Positions 61,780 to 64,000 of a stretch of DNA of 64,000 nucleotides are shown here, in pieces. The notes under the pieces are model-generated. The model had not been told where the DNA came from. It ran no database searches and worked only from the letters and a program-made list of their open reading frames with translations. Every line of letters starts with the position of its first letter. Position 1 is the first letter of the stretch. The stretch is from Streptomyces sp. SID12488 (GTDB lineage Bacteria > Actinomycetota > Actinomycetes > Streptomycetales > Streptomycetaceae): NCBI RefSeq assembly GCF_010548275.1, contig NZ_JAAGLT010000001.1, positions 558,001-622,000 of the forward strand. Reading direction: 5' to 3'. A program made the translations under genes and the position numbers.

Positions 61780-63366
61780 TCAGCGTACGCGGCGCGCGAC
61801 CGTGAAGCGGTCGACCTCCTCGCCGGTCTCCGCGATGCCGCGCACCGTCAACGTGGCGAGGCGGCCCTTGGCGGCGGGGGTGACATCGACACGGAGGAAG
61901 GAGTAGTCGAGGTAGCGCACGCGCGACCAGGTGACCGTCTCGTTGACCTTGCCGTCCTTGGTGTTGATGAAGGAGGCGACGGAGTCGACCTCGTTCTCGT
62001 GGCCCTCGTAGGACAGCGGGGCGGTGAACGCGTACAGGCTGCGGCCGGCCGCGCCCGCCGTCACGTAGACGACACCCTCGGTCTCGGGGTACGAAGTGCC
62101 GCCGATCGGGAGCTTCTTGGTGACCGCGCCCGCCTTGATGACATCCGTCCGCTCGTACTGGTGGTTGTGGCCGTTGATGACCAGGTCGACCGTGTACTTC
62201 TCGAACAGCGGCACCCACTCCTGGCGCACGCCCCCCTCCGAGGCGTGCGCGGTGGAGGTGCAGTAGGCGCAGTGGTGGAAGAAGATCACGATGAAGTCGA
62301 CGTCGTCGCAGGCGCGGTACTTCTTCAGCTGCGCCTCCAGCCACTTGGTCTGGGTGCCGCCCGAGATACCGAGGTTGGCCGGGATCTCGAAGGAGATGTC
62401 GTTGGCGTCGAGCGAGATGACCGCCGTGTTGCCGTAGACGAAGGAGTAGACGCCCGGGAGGTTCTTCTTGTCCGGGCCGTTGTCGGGGAGGTTCCAGCGG
62501 GCTTCCTCGCCGCCGTAGCCGTTGGGCGAGTACCAGGCCTCCATGTCGTGGTTGCCGTAGGCCGGCATCCACGGGACGGACTTGGCGACGGACTCGGTCT
62601 GCGCGAGGAACTGGTCCCACACGCGGGAGTCGAAGCCGGTGTCGGCGGTCTTGCCCGCGCCTGCCGGGTCGGCGTACGCGATGTCGCCGGCGTGCAGGTG
62701 GAAGGCCGGGTTCTGGCCGAGCAGCAGGCTGTTGTTGGCGAGGCCGTGGTAGCTGACGCCCTCGTCGCCGAAGGCCGTGAAGGTGAACGGCTTCTTGTGG
62801 TCGGGGGCGGTGGTGAAGGTGCCGAGCGTGCCCAGGAGGTGCGCCTCGGCCGGGTCGAAGCCGGCGTGGCCGACGCCGTAGAAGTACGTCCGGCCGGGGC
62901 GCAGGTGGCTGAGCTTGGCGTGCAGGTAGTACTGGGTGTGGTCGCCGCTGGCGCCGACACCGGCCGGGGTGTACAGCGTCCGGACCTCGGCCTCGATCTT
63001 GCGGGAGAGGTCCCAGGGGTGGGCGCCGATGCGGATGAAGGGCTTCTTCACCGCGACCGGGACCTGCCAGGAGACGGTGATCTCCGTGCGGGGGTCGTTG
63101 CCCCAGGCGAGGTGACGGCCGAAGGGGGCGACGAGCGCGCCGTCGACCTTCGCGGCCTGCGAGTACGTCTGCGTCGGTGCGGAGGTCCGCGTCGCGGCCT
63201 GGGCGGCGCCCGGCACGAACGCACCGCCCGCGACGGCGCCCACGGTGACGGCACTGCTTCTGATCATCGTGCGCCGCGAGAACTTGGCGCGAAGGTACTC
63301 GTGCTGCTCGGCCATGCTCATGCGCTCTGCGAGCTGCTCGGGTACGCCCATGCGAGGAGTGTCCAT
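61780..63366 (-). CDS. Tat-exported purple acid phosphatase-like metallophosphatase
   Basis: A 528-residue exported phosphoesterase. A twin-arginine signal (FSRRTMIRSSAVTVGAVAGG, then PGAAQA) leads into an N-terminal fibronectin-like domain (EITVSWQVPVAVKKPFIRIG) and a calcineurin-type core. Metal motifs are TFTAFGDEG, LHAGDIAYAD, AYGNHDME, IFFHHCAY and INGHNHQYERTD. A three-unit PHO box lies about 30 bases upstream, so PhoR-PhoP control by phosphate shortage is likely. The ATG at 63366 is used; ATG codons at 63351 or 63321 are alternatives, since none has a clear ribosome site. Confidence 0.92.
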   Translation of the reverse strand: MDTPRMGVPEQLAERMSMAEQHEYLRAKFSRRTMIRSSAVTVGAVAGGAFVPGAAQAATRTSAPTQTYSQAAKVDGALVAPFGRHLAWGNDPRTEITVSWQVPVAVKKPFIRIGAHPWDLSRKIEAEVRTLYTPAGVGASGDHTQYYLHAKLSHLRPGRTYFYGVGHAGFDPAEAHLLGTLGTFTTAPDHKKPFTFTAFGDEGVSYHGLANNSLLLGQNPAFHLHAGDIAYADPAGAGKTADTGFDSRVWDQFLAQTESVAKSVPWMPAYGNHDMEAWYSPNGYGGEEARWNLPDNGPDKKNLPGVYSFVYGNTAVISLDANDISFEIPANLGISGGTQTKWLEAQLKKYRACDDVDFIVIFFHHCAYCTSTAHASEGGVRQEWVPLFEKYTVDLVINGHNHQYERTDVIKAGAVTKKLPIGGTSYPETEGVVYVTAGAAGRSLYAFTAPLSYEGHENEVDSVASFINTKDGKVNETVTWSRVRYLDYSFLRVDVTPAAKGRLATLTVRGIAETGEEVDRFTVARRVR

Positions 63367-63396
63367 GGCTGAAAACGGTGCTCTGGGCAGCCATCG

Positions 63397-63429
63397 CCAC
63401 GCAGGACACAGGGTGAACAGGCACCGAAC
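63397..63429 (-). promoter_or_regulatory. PHO box (PhoP direct repeats)
   Basis: On the minus strand three 11-base units follow each other: GTTCGGTGCCT, GTTCACCCTGT, GTCCTGCGTGG. The middle one fits the GTTCACC consensus best. The spacing and the downstream phosphatase gene fit a Streptomyces PhoP-binding region. Confidence 0.75.
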
Positions 63430-63515
63430 AGGGTCCCATAAGAGTTTCAACAGACCGTTGCCCGATATCGGGCAGGATTCTTGCGATTGCCAGCGCTTTA
63501 CCTCAGGATCGTCGG

Positions 63516-63773
63516 GTGCACGACGAACTCGTTGATCACCTGACGCGTACCACACCCCTCTCCCGGGGCGAGGCGCTGCGGGTGATTCAGGACGTTCTCG
63601 CCTACTTCGACGAGACAACCGAGGATTATGTCCGTCGCCGCCACCGCGAACTCCAGGGCCAGGGCCTGGTGAACGCGACGATCTTCGACCGGATCGAGGC
63701 GGACCTGAAATACCGCGCGGTCGCACCGCCGGAGCTCACCCTCCGGCAGTTGCGCCGCATGGTCTACGGCTAG
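63516..63773 (+). CDS. Small conserved protein, unknown
   Basis: An 85-residue, mostly helical, charged protein (DHLTRTTPLSRGEALRVIQD, YFDETTEDYVRRRHRELQ, FDRIEADLKYRAVAPPELTL). It starts with GTG; AGGATC lies nine bases upstream. I do not know its function. It ends 54 bases before glmS on the same strand and is divergent from the phosphatase, so its promoter overlaps the PHO box region. Confidence 0.8.
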   Translation: MHDELVDHLTRTTPLSRGEALRVIQDVLAYFDETTEDYVRRRHRELQGQGLVNATIFDRIEADLKYRAVAPPELTLRQLRRMVYG

Positions 63774-63827
63774 ATCACCCACGTACGCATCCACGTACGG
63801 CAGGAACAGGGACAGGGACACTTATAT

Positions 63828-64000
63828 ATGTGCGGGATTGTCGGATACATCGGCAGGCGTGACGTGGCGCCGCTGCTCCTCGAAGGCCTCCAGCGCCTGG
63901 AGTACCGCGGCTACGACTCGGCAGGCATCGTCGTGACCTCGCCGAAGGCCGCGGGTCTGAAGATGGTCAAGGCCAAGGGCCGGGTCAGGGACCTGGAGGC
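63828..64000 (+). CDS. glmS: Glucosamine-6-phosphate synthase, 5' part
   Basis: Only the first 57 codons are in the window; the 3' end lies beyond it. The sequence [12 protein letters not shown] is the class II glutamine amidotransferase start with catalytic Cys2 after Met removal, followed by [18 protein letters not shown], diagnostic of GlmS (fructose-6-phosphate plus glutamine to glucosamine-6-phosphate, cell-wall precursor supply). The leader is A/T-rich just before the ATG (CTTATAT). Confidence 0.95.
   Translation, partial: MCGIVGYIGRRDVAPLLLEGLQRLEYRGYDSAGIVVTSPKAAGLKMVKAKGRVRDLE

Overview
The window is high-GC actinomycete DNA and almost certainly comes from a Streptomyces chromosome. 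The evidence is strong G/C bias at third codon positions, many GTG starts, a conservon (cvn) cluster, a WhiJ-type HTH/DUF397/ATP-binding trio, desferrioxamine genes under DmdR-type iron boxes, and intergenic repeats typical of the genus. No rRNA, complete tRNA, CRISPR array or intact insertion sequence was seen.

Layout. 1-2.2 kb: end of a conservon (CvnA 3' part, CvnB, CvnC, CvnD), a membrane-associated histidine kinase/roadblock/G-protein signalling unit. 2.2-17.1 kb: unrelated housekeeping and secreted genes (S37 aminopeptidase, fused ABC exporter, phytase-like esterase, beta-lactamase-fold hydrolase, PMT-like glycosyltransferase, secreted endonuclease I, M20 peptidase with divergent LysR). 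17.2-22.2 kb: a decayed accessory patch (three-repeat secreted protein, ferritin-like protein, small ORFs, NUDIX hydrolase, a start-less SUKH-like fragment, a truncated GyrB-like protein). 22.4-35 kb: a catabolic block (TPP enzyme plus agmatinase; TesB thioesterase; acyl-CoA dehydrogenase; a TetR regulator facing an AccD1-AccA1-HmgL-AcdH operon for branched-chain acyl-CoA/leucine breakdown).

34.9-51.4 kb looks like an island inserted between the acdH end of the leucine block and desE. From memory these lie next to each other in S. coelicolor (about SCO2779/SCO2780). It carries a heme oxygenase coupled to a polyprenyl-synthase-like protein, an Rpn-type nuclease, a WhiJ-type cluster, and a large LamG / RHS toxin / putative immunity operon. 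The LamG gene has an in-frame TGA exactly where its signal peptide would be cut. The RHS protein ends in a lower-GC Cys/His/Asp domain followed directly by a small immunity candidate. This toxin operon is the most interesting system in the window.

51.7-59.1 kb: desE, desF and desABCD, the complete desferrioxamine biosynthesis and uptake set. Near-perfect iron boxes sit upstream of desE and desA, and strong hairpins lie between transcription units. 59.3-64 kb: a membrane protein joining sigma-like, zinc-finger and ricin-type domains, a DUF4429/SHOCT protein, a Tat-exported metallophosphatase behind a three-unit PHO box, a small conserved protein, and the first codons of glmS.
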